A DNA stretch of 64,000 bases from Flavobacterium hibisci (GTDB taxonomy: Bacteria > Bacteroidota > Bacteroidia > Flavobacteriales > Flavobacteriaceae): assembly GCF_020026925.1 (NCBI RefSeq), contig NZ_JAIQDW010000002.1, positions 186,001-250,000 of the forward strand. Reading direction: 5' to 3'. The position numbers and the translations under genes were made by a program. The notes under the pieces were generated by a model, which saw only the letters and a list, made by a program, of their open reading frames with translations, had not been told where the DNA came from and did not search any database. The first letter of the stretch is position 1; every line of letters begins with the position of its first letter. Of this stretch, positions 8,296 to 17,860 are shown in pieces.

Positions 8296-10101
8296 TCATT
8301 TAATAGAATTAATAACCTCCTTGTTTATTTTACTTACTTCAGAAAAATTCATTTTATCAACTTTACGGTCATACGTCATAAAGCCGTTTACTTCTCCCTC
8401 AACATCAGTTGTCTGCGTATATACTGCTGCTGAAAAACCAACTTTGGCCAATTCAATTAACTTGTCTGCATATTCCTTGTATTTGGCTGTAGTTTCGTCC
8501 GTATTCTTAAATTGGGTGTAACCCCAGTTTTTATCCGTTTGCCATAAATGACCGGTTACCGGAAAACCTATTCCGCCATATTCTCCCAACACTGTGATTC
8601 GGCGTGCATCGTACAATTTTAATTCAGGTCCCGGATAATGGTGAATGTCTAAGATATCCCCTGTCTGAAAATGATTTCCTCCACTTGAAGAATTTACCAG
8701 TCGGCTTGGGTCATAATTCTTAGTCCACTCTGTAATCTCAACTGTTTTGAACTGACCCCAGGCTTCATTAAAAGGAACCCAAACGACAATACTTGGATAA
8801 GAATACAAATGATCCATAATTTCACGCCATTCTTTTCTATATGTTTCTTCAGATTGTGCAGTTCTTTTTAATTCATTTCCATCAAAATAGTTGTGCATTT
8901 GCCAAATTGGACCTGCGTCTCCGTTTGGCATATCCTGCCATACTAAAATACCCATTTTATCACAATGTGTGTACCATCTTGCCGGTTCTATTTTAACGTG
9001 TTTCCGAATCATGTTAAAACCTAATTCTTTTGTTCTGATTATGTCGTATTTTAATGCTTCGTCTGTTGGAGCAGTGTATAATCCGTCAGGCCACCAGCCC
9101 TGATCCAACGGTCCAAACTGAAAACAATCTTTGTTGTTAAGCTGCATTCTGACAATACCATTATCATCTCTTTTTGAAGAAATCTTGCGCATTGCAAAAT
9201 AACTTTTTACCTCATCAACAATTTTACCTGAGTTAATCAATTTAACTTTAATATTGTATAAAAACGGTGCATCAGGCGACCATAATTTTGGATTATCAAG
9301 CACTATATCCAAAGACTGTCCCGCAACTGCCTTTTCTGTAGCGATGGTTTTTATTCCGTCAAAAACGGTAATTTCAACAAGATCTCCGGCATTATTGCCT
9401 TGTGTTTCTGTTGCTATATTGATTGTATTGCGGTCAATATCTGGTGTTGTTCTTAAATTATTGATATGTTTTTTACTTACCGGCTCTAACCAGACTGTCT
9501 GCCAGATTCCGGTAACAGGTGTGTACCAGATTGACTCGGGATTTTTAACTTGTTTTCCTCTTGGCTGCGTTCCGTCACTAGTAGGATCCCAGACTTTTAC
9601 CACTAATTTTTGAGATTTTCCATTTAGGAATGGCGTAATATTAAAGCTAAATGGTGTGTAACCTCCGGTATGAGTTCCAATTTTTACATCATTCAGCCAA
9701 ACCTCTGTCTTCCAGTCTACTGCTCCAAAATGCAATAAAATATCTTTATTTTTCCAATTACTATCAATGGTAAAACTAGTTTCATACCAAACCTCTTTTT
9801 CTGAACCTACAGATTTCATAACTCCCGAAAGACTCGATTCAACAGCAAAAGGAACGAGTATTTTTCCGTCATATCCTTTTGGCGCTGCTTGTCCCACCGG
9901 CTGAATTGAATAATTCCATAAGCCATTAAGATTTTTCCACTCCTCTCTTTCCATTATAGGCCGTGGATATTCAGTTAATGTACGATTAGGATCAACCTGT
10001 TCTGCCCACTTTGTTTTTATCTTATCTCCCTGTGGTTTCCACTGTGCAATACATGCAAAGCCTGCAAAGAAGAAAAGTATAATCGTTAATTTGTTTTTCA
10101 T
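8296..10101 (-). CDS. GH2 family beta-glycosidase, secreted
   Basis: This is a retaining beta-glycosidase of family GH2 (601 aa). It has a Sec signal peptide (about 1-20, ending CIAQ), a jelly-roll sugar-binding domain (about 40-210), an immunoglobulin-like domain (about 210-305) and a TIM barrel. The acid/base is E446 in FNEAWGQ and the nucleophile is E507 in LGEYGG. GH2 covers beta-galactosidases, beta-mannosidases and beta-glucuronidases; I cannot tell which from these motifs. Within an alpha-mannan locus it could remove a beta-linked cap such as beta-mannose, but that is inference. It lies between GH76 (separated by a hairpin terminator at 10187-10218) and GH92 (7-bp gap), so it may begin a subtranscript. 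Confidence 0.9.
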   Translation of the reverse strand: MKNKLTIILFFFAGFACIAQWKPQGDKIKTKWAEQVDPNRTLTEYPRPIMEREEWKNLNGLWNYSIQPVGQAAPKGYDGKILVPFAVESSLSGVMKSVGSEKEVWYETSFTIDSNWKNKDILLHFGAVDWKTEVWLNDVKIGTHTGGYTPFSFNITPFLNGKSQKLVVKVWDPTSDGTQPRGKQVKNPESIWYTPVTGIWQTVWLEPVSKKHINNLRTTPDIDRNTINIATETQGNNAGDLVEITVFDGIKTIATEKAVAGQSLDIVLDNPKLWSPDAPFLYNIKVKLINSGKIVDEVKSYFAMRKISSKRDDNGIVRMQLNNKDCFQFGPLDQGWWPDGLYTAPTDEALKYDIIRTKELGFNMIRKHVKIEPARWYTHCDKMGILVWQDMPNGDAGPIWQMHNYFDGNELKRTAQSEETYRKEWREIMDHLYSYPSIVVWVPFNEAWGQFKTVEITEWTKNYDPSRLVNSSSGGNHFQTGDILDIHHYPGPELKLYDARRITVLGEYGGIGFPVTGHLWQTDKNWGYTQFKNTDETTAKYKEYADKLIELAKVGFSAAVYTQTTDVEGEVNGFMTYDRKVDKMNFSEVSKINKEVINSIK

Positions 10102-10186
10102 TATGATACTTTATTTTTGAATTTTCGGCAATTTTTTTTAAAATGAGACTATTTTTAAAACTTTGATTTCAGTCAGACAAATATTA

Positions 10187-10218
10187 TAAAACCTGAAGGC
10201 TGCTCATTTCCTTCAGGT
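10187..10218 (-). terminator. Terminator-like hairpin after GH76
   Basis: ACCTGAAGG (10191-10199) pairs perfectly with CCTTCAGGT (10210-10218). On the minus strand the stem is followed by TTTTAT. It sits about 40 nt after the GH76 stop and before the GH2 gene, so it could reduce transcription of the downstream glycosidases relative to the transport genes. Confidence 0.6.
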
Positions 10219-10257
10219 GTTACAAAAATTACCAACACAAAAACAAACGCTTTTTAT

Positions 10258-11451
10258 TTAATCAAAATATCCGTCTTTATCCAGTTTTGCTGCTGCTTCG
10301 ATAAGCATTACACCGCTTAACTGCGTCGTAAGATCAGTATTTGCACCTGCAGCAGGCGCTACTTTCCAGTTGTTACCAGAAAACATATTTGGTCTCCGGA
10401 TTCCTTTTTTATAAAATGTCTGGGCATTAAACTTTAAGAAATTTACAAATTTTTCCCTATCTGTAGAATTGATAGTCTGATGCTGAGCAAGCTCAGTAAA
10501 ATAACGTACCAAAATACCTTTAAACAATCCACCATCTCCCTGACCTTCATCTTTAAGAATCCCTTCTGAAACTATTTTTGGATTTACTAAAACGTTTCTT
10601 CCTGTTTTTACAGCATCATTAAGATAAGTCTGTTCATTTGTCGCTTTATACAATCTCAAACCTATGCCTATCCATGTACCCATGTTATAGGTAAATACCC
10701 AGTCTTTATTGGTTACAACAACATTATTTATTTCAGATATATTATCCCATACAGCTCCTGTAACAGGATCTACAAGATTGGCTTTTTGCCATGCATAAAT
10801 TTTCCTGGCCCATTCTAAATCTTCCGGTTTTTTGTCAATATCATAAAGTCTCATCGCTACGATTGCCGCAGGGGCATTAGATACTGCATTTTTTTGTTTT
10901 GGTGTATCTTGTTTCCAGGTAATACCACCGCCAAACACATTGTCACTCCAGCTTAATTTTATTCTTCCCCACAAATAATCGGCAACATCTTTATATTCCT
11001 GATCTTGTGTCGCACTGTAAGCACGAAGGCTTGAAAGGGCAAGCCAGATCATATCATCGTTAAAAACGTTATTATAAGTATTGCCGTTTTTTACTTTAAT
11101 TCCCTGTACCAAAGCTTTCATTTTGGTTTTGTAATTATTATCACCTGTTCTTAAAAAACCATCCACCAGAACATCAAGTGCATGTGCATTAGGCCAATAA
11201 TGGAAAGTGGTTTTTCCCGTATTGTTTTCTACAAAAGTACCATTAGTCCCTAAAAAATTGTTGTAGGTAGAAAGCTGTAAAGAATCTGCTGTTTTTTCCC
11301 AGGTGTATGCAAAATTATTACCACCTGAATTATTAGGATCGCGTAACGGAATTGCATCATCTTCGCATGAAGTGAATAAACCCAATCCTACAACAGATAA
11401 AAACAGAATACTATAACTTTTTGAAAAAAATCTTTTCATAATATAATTCAT
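10258..11451 (-). CDS. GH76 endo-alpha-1,6-mannanase, surface lipoprotein
   Basis: This enzyme should cleave the alpha-1,6-mannan backbone internally. The 397-aa protein has a lipoprotein signal with lipobox LFTSC (Cys29) followed by acidic EDDA. That pattern fits the surface-export signal of Bacteroidota, so it likely acts outside the cell beside the SusC/D complex. The GH76 catalytic pair is visible as D132-D133 in FNDDMIWLALS, in an (alpha/alpha)6 scaffold with several Trp/Tyr-rich helices. A start at Met5 (11439, MKRFFSK) would give a more conventional signal peptide and cannot be excluded. It follows the SusE/F-like gene after a 49-bp gap with a strong hairpin. GH76 is the most diagnostic enzyme for calling this a mannan locus. 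Confidence 0.93.
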   Translation of the reverse strand: MNYIMKRFFSKSYSILFLSVVGLGLFTSCEDDAIPLRDPNNSGGNNFAYTWEKTADSLQLSTYNNFLGTNGTFVENNTGKTTFHYWPNAHALDVLVDGFLRTGDNNYKTKMKALVQGIKVKNGNTYNNVFNDDMIWLALSSLRAYSATQDQEYKDVADYLWGRIKLSWSDNVFGGGITWKQDTPKQKNAVSNAPAAIVAMRLYDIDKKPEDLEWARKIYAWQKANLVDPVTGAVWDNISEINNVVVTNKDWVFTYNMGTWIGIGLRLYKATNEQTYLNDAVKTGRNVLVNPKIVSEGILKDEGQGDGGLFKGILVRYFTELAQHQTINSTDREKFVNFLKFNAQTFYKKGIRRPNMFSGNNWKVAPAAGANTDLTTQLSGVMLIEAAAKLDKDGYFD

Positions 11452-11459
11452 TTTAAATA

Positions 11460-11491
11460 ACGTCTCCTTAAGATTACTCCTGAGGAGACGT
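11460..11491 (-). terminator. Intercistronic hairpin upstream of GH76
   Basis: ACGTCTCCT (11460-11468) pairs with AGGAGACGT (11483-11491), a 9-bp perfect stem with a 14-nt loop. It lies in the 49-bp gap between the binding lipoprotein and GH76. The T-content after it is weak, so partial attenuation or mRNA end protection is more likely than full termination. Confidence 0.5.
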
Positions 11492-11500
11492 GATAGTTAT

Positions 11501-12628
11501 TTATAAAATTGTAAAACTGTGTGTGTAAGCTGGAACTGAAGCACTAAAGTTGATGACTGCATTTACATTTTTGTTATCTACTGCACCTGAAAATTTGAAA
11601 CTGTTAGCCCAGAAATCATTGCTTACAGGAACCATGTACCAAAATGAAGCAGGAGTATTTGCATCAGGTCTGTTGTTATCCCCTTTTGTGCTTCCATACC
11701 ATTGTTCGCTTGTAGTATTACCATTTACCACTGTAAATTTAAATTTATAACGCTCATCCCTACCCCATGATTCTTGTTTGAATACAATAAGTTTATTATC
11801 AGCTTTCCAGATACCTCCTCCTGAATAAGTATATTCAAAAAGATACTGACCTAGAGGCGGGAACCATAATTCTACTTTTTTGATTTCGGTCATAGTAGTT
11901 GAACCATTTGTAAAATCAACTGCAATTTTATATACTTTGCTATCTCCTGCATAAGTTGTAGTACCATCCTGTTTTAATTTTCCCTCATTATTAATGTAGA
12001 AAACTTCAGGAGTACCATTTTTTCTGGTAATGAATTTATAACTACCTGCCTGTAGTTTCGTATATATTTCGAATGTATTAGCGCCTGTTTTTTTGAAAGC
12101 TTGTGCGTTAGCCACTGTTTCTCCGGTTTCAGAACCTGTACCGGTTATAAACAACTGATCAGGCGCAGGAAATCCGCTTGGTGTTAATATTTCAATTACA
12201 TTTGAAACTGTAGATTTTTCAACATTTATTCCTTTAGAAGAATAAACAGTCCACTTTAATTTTCCAAGTGTTTCTGATTCAATACCTGCCAATTTTGCAA
12301 TTTTATTAAGATCAGTGAAAGAAAGATTTAAGCTTGGCTGAAATCCTTTTCCGTCAGAAGGCATAACGTAAACAGGATTAGAAAAATCCCCGTCAATCTT
12401 ATCAAAAACCACATCATAAAGCACTACACCGTTATCTTCGGCTTTAGCCCCTTCCCATTCGAATACTGCAGAACTTTGCGCATTCAAATCAAAAAATTTG
12501 TTGTTTTCCGGTGAATAAAGCGTTTTAACAGCGCTTACCTTTGTATGACTCATTGAATCATCATTCTCGCAGCTAAGAAGAAATACTGCACATACAATTA
12601 ATACTAATTTTGAATATATATTTTTCAT
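11501..12628 (-). CDS. SusE/SusF-like glycan-binding lipoprotein
   Basis: This is a probable surface glycan-binding protein of the mannan locus (375 aa). It has a lipoprotein signal with lipobox FLLSC and acidic ENDD directly after the cysteine. An N-terminal SusE-type domain (about 30-145) is followed by two starch-binding-like beta-domains. The repeated outlines are visible as LFITGTGSETGETVANA and the later ELWFPPLGQYLFEY segment, with aromatic residues (W, Y, F) suited to sugar stacking. It lies directly after SusD, the usual place for SusE/F homologues, and carries no catalytic motif. It should hold mannan chains for GH76 and SusCD. Family assignment rests on context and overall pattern more than on a signature motif. 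Confidence 0.8.
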   Translation of the reverse strand: MKNIYSKLVLIVCAVFLLSCENDDSMSHTKVSAVKTLYSPENNKFFDLNAQSSAVFEWEGAKAEDNGVVLYDVVFDKIDGDFSNPVYVMPSDGKGFQPSLNLSFTDLNKIAKLAGIESETLGKLKWTVYSSKGINVEKSTVSNVIEILTPSGFPAPDQLFITGTGSETGETVANAQAFKKTGANTFEIYTKLQAGSYKFITRKNGTPEVFYINNEGKLKQDGTTTYAGDSKVYKIAVDFTNGSTTMTEIKKVELWFPPLGQYLFEYTYSGGGIWKADNKLIVFKQESWGRDERYKFKFTVVNGNTTSEQWYGSTKGDNNRPDANTPASFWYMVPVSNDFWANSFKFSGAVDNKNVNAVINFSASVPAYTHSFTIL

Positions 12629-12655
12629 TTTATATGTTTTTAGGTTGAGTTAGAA

Positions 12656-14269
12656 TTACCAATTTGGATTTTGAGATAAATTTGTGTTAATCAAGCGTTC
12701 GTCTCTTGGTACAGGCCATAAATAATGCTTATCCGGATCAAAAGTTCTTAAGTTGACTCTTAAGTAACCATTGTCAACTGATGAAGACCCGAATTTTGCG
12801 CCATGTGCATAACCATTTAGTACATCCTCTGCTATTTTCCATCTTCTGATATCAAAGATTCTTAAGCCTTCCATACCAAATTCTGTACGGCGTTCATTTC
12901 TTATAATTTCCTGAAGAGCAGTCTGACCTAATGCACTGTTGAATGATAAAGCGGCTGCATCTGTAAAACCTGCACGAAGCCTTAAAGCTTTGATAGTCTG
13001 ATCCCAAACAGTGCTGTTCATCTGGCCTATTTCATTTTTAGCCTCAGCATACATCAATAATATATCGGCATAACGGAAAAGCATTAAATTTAACCCAGAC
13101 TGTAACGAAGTTAAATGTTGTGAATCGTAATATTTACGGGTATAATAACCTGTTGGGGTTGCAGATGATCCCTGTACATATTCATCAGGTCCTCCTGTAC
13201 CCGGCTTGATGTTTATTACTCGAGAACTTCCGTCTGCTTCTTTCCAATTGTATTGATCATAAACTACTGTCGCGGTAAGTCTTGGATCTCTGTTACTATA
13301 TGGGCTATTTTCATTGTAACCGGAACCAGATTCGTTTATTCTTTTTCCGTTCAGCATTACATAACTGTCAACCAATTCCTGAGTTGGAGCTAATGCATTT
13401 AATCTTGCTCCGGCTGATATAGGCGCCATATCAAAGAACTCTCCCCACATTCTGTCTATAGGTACATATTGCAAACTCAGAATATCTTCGCTGTTATATT
13501 CGTTCGCTGCCTGAAATACTCCTTCATACGATGGAAAAAGACTGTATTGCCCGTAAGTCATTGCCATGAAGTCCTCTGTTGTTTCGATAACATCTTCCCA
13601 TCTGCTTTCGTATAAAAGCACTCTTGCTTTTAAGGCAGCTGCTGCCCCCATGGTTATTCTTCCCCTTTCGGAACTTGTTAATTGTGTATTTTTTGGCAAT
13701 AATGGCATGACAGCATCTAGCTCATCTAATATGAACTCTACCACTTCTGCATGAGATGTACGAGTTAATGTTTGGGCTTCCTGAAGAGAAGGGTCTTTTT
13801 TAAGAAGCGGAATATCACCGAACCAGGTTGTTAATTGAAAATGCTGAAATGCCCTTAAAAATCGTGCTTCAGCCTTCATTCTTGTTATTACAGCCGGATC
13901 AGCATTTGGTACTCGATCAATATTTTCCAATATCAAATGACATGTTTTAATTCCTGCATATCTATCGAACCATTCATTTTTTAACCTTCCTAGAGACGGA
14001 TCATAAATTCCTGCAGCAATAGATGCAGCTCCCTCATTATCACCTCTTCCATTATAAGCATTATCAGACAAACCTTCGTTGTAAAAGAAACGCGAGCTGT
14101 TCTGCATTTGTGAATATGCCGTATTAAGAAGCGTCTGAGCCTTTTCTACACTCGTCCAGTAAGTGGGATCGGTAAATTTATTTTCAGGCACAAGATCAAG
14201 ATCTTCACAACTTACCAGAAGCAATAATACAACTGGTATGAATTTTATTTGTTTAAGTATATTTTTCAT
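12656..14269 (-). CDS. SusD/RagB family outer-membrane lipoprotein (mannan locus)
   Basis: This is the substrate-binding lid of the SusCD importer. I place the start at the ATG at 14269 (537 aa, MKNILKQIKF), which yields a clean lipoprotein signal (LLLLVSC) and a 10-bp gap after SusC. A longer frame to 14338 overlaps SusC and is not needed. The mature N-terminus EDLDLVPENKF with TDPTYWTSVEKAQ is typical SusD. TPR-like helices follow, and the C-terminal SusD block contains ERRTEFGMEGLRIFDIRRW and ends with LSQNPNW. It partners with the SusC encoded just upstream. Confidence 0.95.
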   Translation of the reverse strand: MKNILKQIKFIPVVLLLLVSCEDLDLVPENKFTDPTYWTSVEKAQTLLNTAYSQMQNSSRFFYNEGLSDNAYNGRGDNEGAASIAAGIYDPSLGRLKNEWFDRYAGIKTCHLILENIDRVPNADPAVITRMKAEARFLRAFQHFQLTTWFGDIPLLKKDPSLQEAQTLTRTSHAEVVEFILDELDAVMPLLPKNTQLTSSERGRITMGAAAALKARVLLYESRWEDVIETTEDFMAMTYGQYSLFPSYEGVFQAANEYNSEDILSLQYVPIDRMWGEFFDMAPISAGARLNALAPTQELVDSYVMLNGKRINESGSGYNENSPYSNRDPRLTATVVYDQYNWKEADGSSRVINIKPGTGGPDEYVQGSSATPTGYYTRKYYDSQHLTSLQSGLNLMLFRYADILLMYAEAKNEIGQMNSTVWDQTIKALRLRAGFTDAAALSFNSALGQTALQEIIRNERRTEFGMEGLRIFDIRRWKIAEDVLNGYAHGAKFGSSSVDNGYLRVNLRTFDPDKHYLWPVPRDERLINTNLSQNPNW

Positions 14270-14279
14270 TTTGATTTTT

Positions 14280-17200
14280 TTAAAAGCTAATATCAATACC
14301 CATTCCGTAATAAGCCTGTGTTGGAAACGCTCTACCACTGTTAGCTCCTGAAGGAGTCATGTTACTATTGAATTCAGAAAGTTCAGGGTCAACAAATTTC
14401 ACTTTCGACAATGTAAGCAGGTTTTGTCCTGATACATACATACGGAAACGACTCATACCAAGCTTTTCAGCAGCATTTGCTGGTAATGAATAACCTAACT
14501 GTATATTTTTAAGTCTGGCATAAGCACCATCGTATAAATACATGTCTGAACCTCTTCTAAAATTATTCGTATTAGATTGTGTCCCGTTGTTTGCCAAACG
14601 CGGATATCTTGCATCCGGATTTTGAGGTGTCCAGTAATCCAATTGATGGGTGTACATGGTCATACCATAATTATAATGAAATGGTTCAACAAGCTCACCC
14701 CTGATCATCATAGTTCTTTTTCCAACACCCTGAATAAAGATACTCAGATCGAAATTTTTGTAATCTGCCGTATAAGTTGCACCAAATGTGTATCTTGGAA
14801 AAGGATTTCCAAAAATGAATTTATCATTATCATCAATCTTACCATCCTTGTTCGCATCTACGTATCGGTTATCACCTGGCTGCACAGACAAACCGTCCGG
14901 AACTGCTGCTCCCTGAATTTCCTCCCAATTCTGGAAATAACCATCTCTTTTTAAACCAACATAAGAATTGAATGGAAGTCCTTCTCTAAGTAATACCTGC
15001 AACTCTTCTACCCCTGTTAATTTTTCATCGCCTCCACTATAATGAAGAACCTTGTTTTTAGAATCCCCAATATTTAAAGTCAAACTTTGGTTTAAAACTT
15101 TTCCTTTATGTCTGTAAGTAGCACTTATTTCCCAGCCTCTATTTTGTAGTTCTGCATCATTAAAATCTGGAAGATCCGTTCCAAAAACTCCAGGCACCTG
15201 TGGCTTAACAAGAATATTCCTTGTTACTTTATTGAAATAATCTAAAGAGAAACTCAAGGCTCCTTTAAAGAAATCCGCTTCGAGTCCAAGATTAAAAGTA
15301 GAAGCTTTTTCCCATTGAATATCAGCATTTGAAAAATCGTATCCTGTTCCACTTACAGAAGAGTTGTTAAATCCATATGCATTTGGGAAACTAAAATAGG
15401 TTGTTTGATATTGAAAATTATCTACACTTTGATTTCCTAAAACTCCATAGGATGATTTTAATTTAATGTTCCCAACTTTATTCCTATAGCTCTCCATAAA
15501 GCTTTCTTTTGTAAGGGCATAACCTAAAGATGCTGATGGAAAGAAACCCCATCTTATTTCATCCCTGAATTTTGATGAACCATCATATCTAAAACTAAAC
15601 TCTGCAAAATATTTATCACCAAAATCATACGTGACACGTCCTAAAATAGAATTTAAACTGTTTTTGCCGGAACTGTCATTAGAATTATATGAATTTTTTT
15701 CAATAGTAGTTTCACTTGTAGGTGTACCTAAATCAGGACCCGTATTTTTTTTATAAATCCCAATTCCTCTGTCTGAATGATTTTCATTAGTAATCCCAAT
15801 CAAAGCACCAACGTTATGAACTCCTGCAAAGGATTTATTAAACTCCAACAGCAACTGTGTGTTCAAATCAAGACTTTTTCTGGATTCATCATTAGTATTT
15901 CTATCTGCACCATACACTCCCTGAGGCAGAAAATCAACTTTTTGTGTCCTGCTGTACATACTGCCATTCCATAAACGACCACCAAAAACACCCTTAAGTT
16001 TTAGAAAGCTTGTCAATTTAAATTCAGCATTCAATGCACCAAAAAGATCGTCATTATCATATTTTCTGAAACCTCCCTGCTCCAAAATTCCTAAAGAGTT
16101 AAATTGCTGTAATACATCATTTGTTAGATAATTACCATCTTCATCTTTTTGTGTATAATATAATGGAACCCTGAAAGCATCTACCATTAAAGTACCTGTA
16201 CTGGAAGAATGATCTGTAATTTTTTGTTTTGAATAAGCTAAAGTCGATGTCAACTTGAATTTGCCATATTCATTTGTAAGGTTTATCCTGAAATTGTAAC
16301 GCTGCATCCCTTTTTTTGGACCTACAAAATTACTTTCCTGATCTAAATATCCCAAAGAAACTAAATAAGTAGAATTTTCATTACCCCCTGAAACAGAAAG
16401 ATTTTGGTTTAACTGAAGTGCGGGTTTTACAATTTCTTCTGCAAACCACTCTGTATCCCCTTTTGCTTTAAGCTCAGCTATTTGCTCTGAGGTAAATACC
16501 GCGTTTGCAGCATCAGAATTGTAAGCCGCTTCATTTCTCAACATTGCATTTTCGTAACCATGAACCGGTTTAGTGAAGAAAAATGGGTTATTATATCCTA
16601 CAAGGCTGCTATATTGCACAGACATTGGCTTTCCCTTACTTCCTTTCTTGGTTGTAATCAATACAACCCCATTATTACCCCTTGAACCGTAAATTGCAGC
16701 ACTACCAGCATCTTTTAACACAGAAACACTATCTATATCATTAGGATTCAAAACATTAATATCCCCTCCTACGATTCCGTCAATTACAATCAAAGGACCA
16801 TTGTTATTTAATGTACTAATTCCCCTAATGTTGATATTTAAACCTGCACCCGGTTCAGAGTTAGTTTGCTGAATAATTAAACTCGGAGCTTTTCCTTGTA
16901 ATGCCTGAGTAGCATTAACACTTGGTCGTCCTTCAAAAGCCTGGCTATTTACCTGATCTATAGCCCCTGTAACCTTTTTCTTTTTTTGAGTTCCATAACC
17001 CACAACCACAACTTCATCTAAACTTGACACATCCAAATCCATAGCTACATTTATTGTAGTTCTGTTATTCACTTTTACCTCGACTGGCTTATATCCAATC
17101 ATAGTAAATCGTAATGTCGTAGTAGCACTATTAACAGTTATAGAGTAATGTCCATCAAAATCTGCATTGACTCCATTCCTGGAATCACTGACATCAATAA

Positions 17201-17375
17201 CAGATACGCCTGGAAGGGATAAATTATCTGACTTTGACGTAATAACCCCGGTAACTTGTGTTTTTTGATTTTGGGCGGTTGAATAGACATATCCGCCAAA
17301 AAAGAGAATACTTGTAAGAAAGAAACGCATGAGAAGCATTTTTTTCTTTTTTCTGCAATTTGATTGTTTCATCAT
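14280..17375 (-). CDS. SusC/RagA TonB-dependent outer-membrane transporter (mannan locus)
   Basis: This is the outer-membrane channel importing mannan oligosaccharides with energy from TonB. The 1031-aa protein has a signal peptide (Lys-rich start, ending YSTAQ) and a carboxypeptidase-regulatory-like domain (about 40-115). The TonB-box-like segment DEVVVVGYGTQKKKK is followed by the plug domain with the SusC signature (IRGISTLNNNGPLIVIDG; KDAGSAAIYGSRG). A 22-strand barrel follows, ending in FPTQAYYGMGIDISF with a terminal Phe. It is the first gene of the mannan operon; a TAnnTTTG element fused to a LacI-type palindrome lies about 190 bp upstream. Met13 or Met16 could be the true start, since the first 12 residues are unusually basic. 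Confidence 0.95.
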   Translation of the reverse strand: MMKQSNCRKKKKMLLMRFFLTSILFFGGYVYSTAQNQKTQVTGVITSKSDNLSLPGVSVIDVSDSRNGVNADFDGHYSITVNSATTTLRFTMIGYKPVEVKVNNRTTINVAMDLDVSSLDEVVVVGYGTQKKKKVTGAIDQVNSQAFEGRPSVNATQALQGKAPSLIIQQTNSEPGAGLNINIRGISTLNNNGPLIVIDGIVGGDINVLNPNDIDSVSVLKDAGSAAIYGSRGNNGVVLITTKKGSKGKPMSVQYSSLVGYNNPFFFTKPVHGYENAMLRNEAAYNSDAANAVFTSEQIAELKAKGDTEWFAEEIVKPALQLNQNLSVSGGNENSTYLVSLGYLDQESNFVGPKKGMQRYNFRINLTNEYGKFKLTSTLAYSKQKITDHSSSTGTLMVDAFRVPLYYTQKDEDGNYLTNDVLQQFNSLGILEQGGFRKYDNDDLFGALNAEFKLTSFLKLKGVFGGRLWNGSMYSRTQKVDFLPQGVYGADRNTNDESRKSLDLNTQLLLEFNKSFAGVHNVGALIGITNENHSDRGIGIYKKNTGPDLGTPTSETTIEKNSYNSNDSSGKNSLNSILGRVTYDFGDKYFAEFSFRYDGSSKFRDEIRWGFFPSASLGYALTKESFMESYRNKVGNIKLKSSYGVLGNQSVDNFQYQTTYFSFPNAYGFNNSSVSGTGYDFSNADIQWEKASTFNLGLEADFFKGALSFSLDYFNKVTRNILVKPQVPGVFGTDLPDFNDAELQNRGWEISATYRHKGKVLNQSLTLNIGDSKNKVLHYSGGDEKLTGVEELQVLLREGLPFNSYVGLKRDGYFQNWEEIQGAAVPDGLSVQPGDNRYVDANKDGKIDDNDKFIFGNPFPRYTFGATYTADYKNFDLSIFIQGVGKRTMMIRGELVEPFHYNYGMTMYTHQLDYWTPQNPDARYPRLANNGTQSNTNNFRRGSDMYLYDGAYARLKNIQLGYSLPANAAEKLGMSRFRMYVSGQNLLTLSKVKFVDPELSEFNSNMTPSGANSGRAFPTQAYYGMGIDISF

Positions 17376-17562
17376 AAAAATTTAAGGTTAGTTTTTGAAT
17401 CAAATCAGTTTTCCCGCTTTAAGCAAACAGCTTTAAAAAAAGAATAAAAACTATTTCTTGTAAGCATCGCTAAAAAATCAATAAGGGCTTTTTTGAAGGT
17501 TAAAAGATCCCGGTAAATCCTAAAATCAAAAGCTATATCATTCATTAGTAAACTAATTCATA

Positions 17563-17587
17563 GCAAACATACTAAAACGTTTTAGTA
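17563..17587 (-). promoter_or_regulatory. LacI-type operator overlapping SusC promoter
   Basis: An 18-bp perfect palindrome TACTAAAACGTTTTAGTA (17570-17587) abuts and overlaps a minus-strand TATGTTTG (17571 down to 17564), matching the Bacteroidota -7 consensus TAnnTTTG. The central AACGTT and dyad symmetry are typical of LacI-family operators. A near-identical 25-bp site occurs at 21136-21160. The lacI gene next door is the obvious candidate regulator. No clear -33 TTTG is visible. Confidence 0.75.
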
Positions 17588-17773
17588 AAAAAAAATATTT
17601 TTTACTAAATATAAATTTTATGTTAATATTATAAGACATAAGTTAAAATAAGGGAATTATTTAAATATAATTCAATAAAAGCTAACGAAAACGTTATAAT
17701 TTTCGAAGGATAAATAGATACGAAGATTTGAGTTAGCGGTGTAAAAGTCCTTATTTTCTTCTAAAAACTGATT

Positions 17774-17819
17774 TAAAAAAAATAATCTGATTGCCAATTA
17801 GCATTGACAATCAGATTAT
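17774..17819 (-). terminator. Terminator of the lacI gene
   Basis: A perfect 12-bp stem (ATAATCTGATTG at 17782-17793, CAATCAGATTAT at 17808-17819) is followed on the minus strand by an uninterrupted run of T residues. It lies about 40 nt after the lacI stop. Confidence 0.85.
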
Positions 17820-17860
17820 AGCATTTTTCGTTTTTTGAACAGTTTTTTTTAAAATCTTGC

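Larger units (their letters stand above)
17376..17860. other. Intergenic control region between SusC and lacI
   Basis: This 485-bp AT-rich stretch has no credible gene. It holds the operator/promoter at 17563-17587, a weaker inverted repeat TAACGAAAACGTTA at 17683-17696 (centre 111 bp from the main palindrome) that might be an auxiliary site, and the lacI terminator at 17774-17819. The SusC leader would be about 185 nt long. Confidence 0.7.

Noticed and set aside
14270..14338. Longer SusD start overlapping the SusC 3' end.
   Set aside because: It places 23 extra residues before a clean lipoprotein signal; the ATG at 14269 is preferred.
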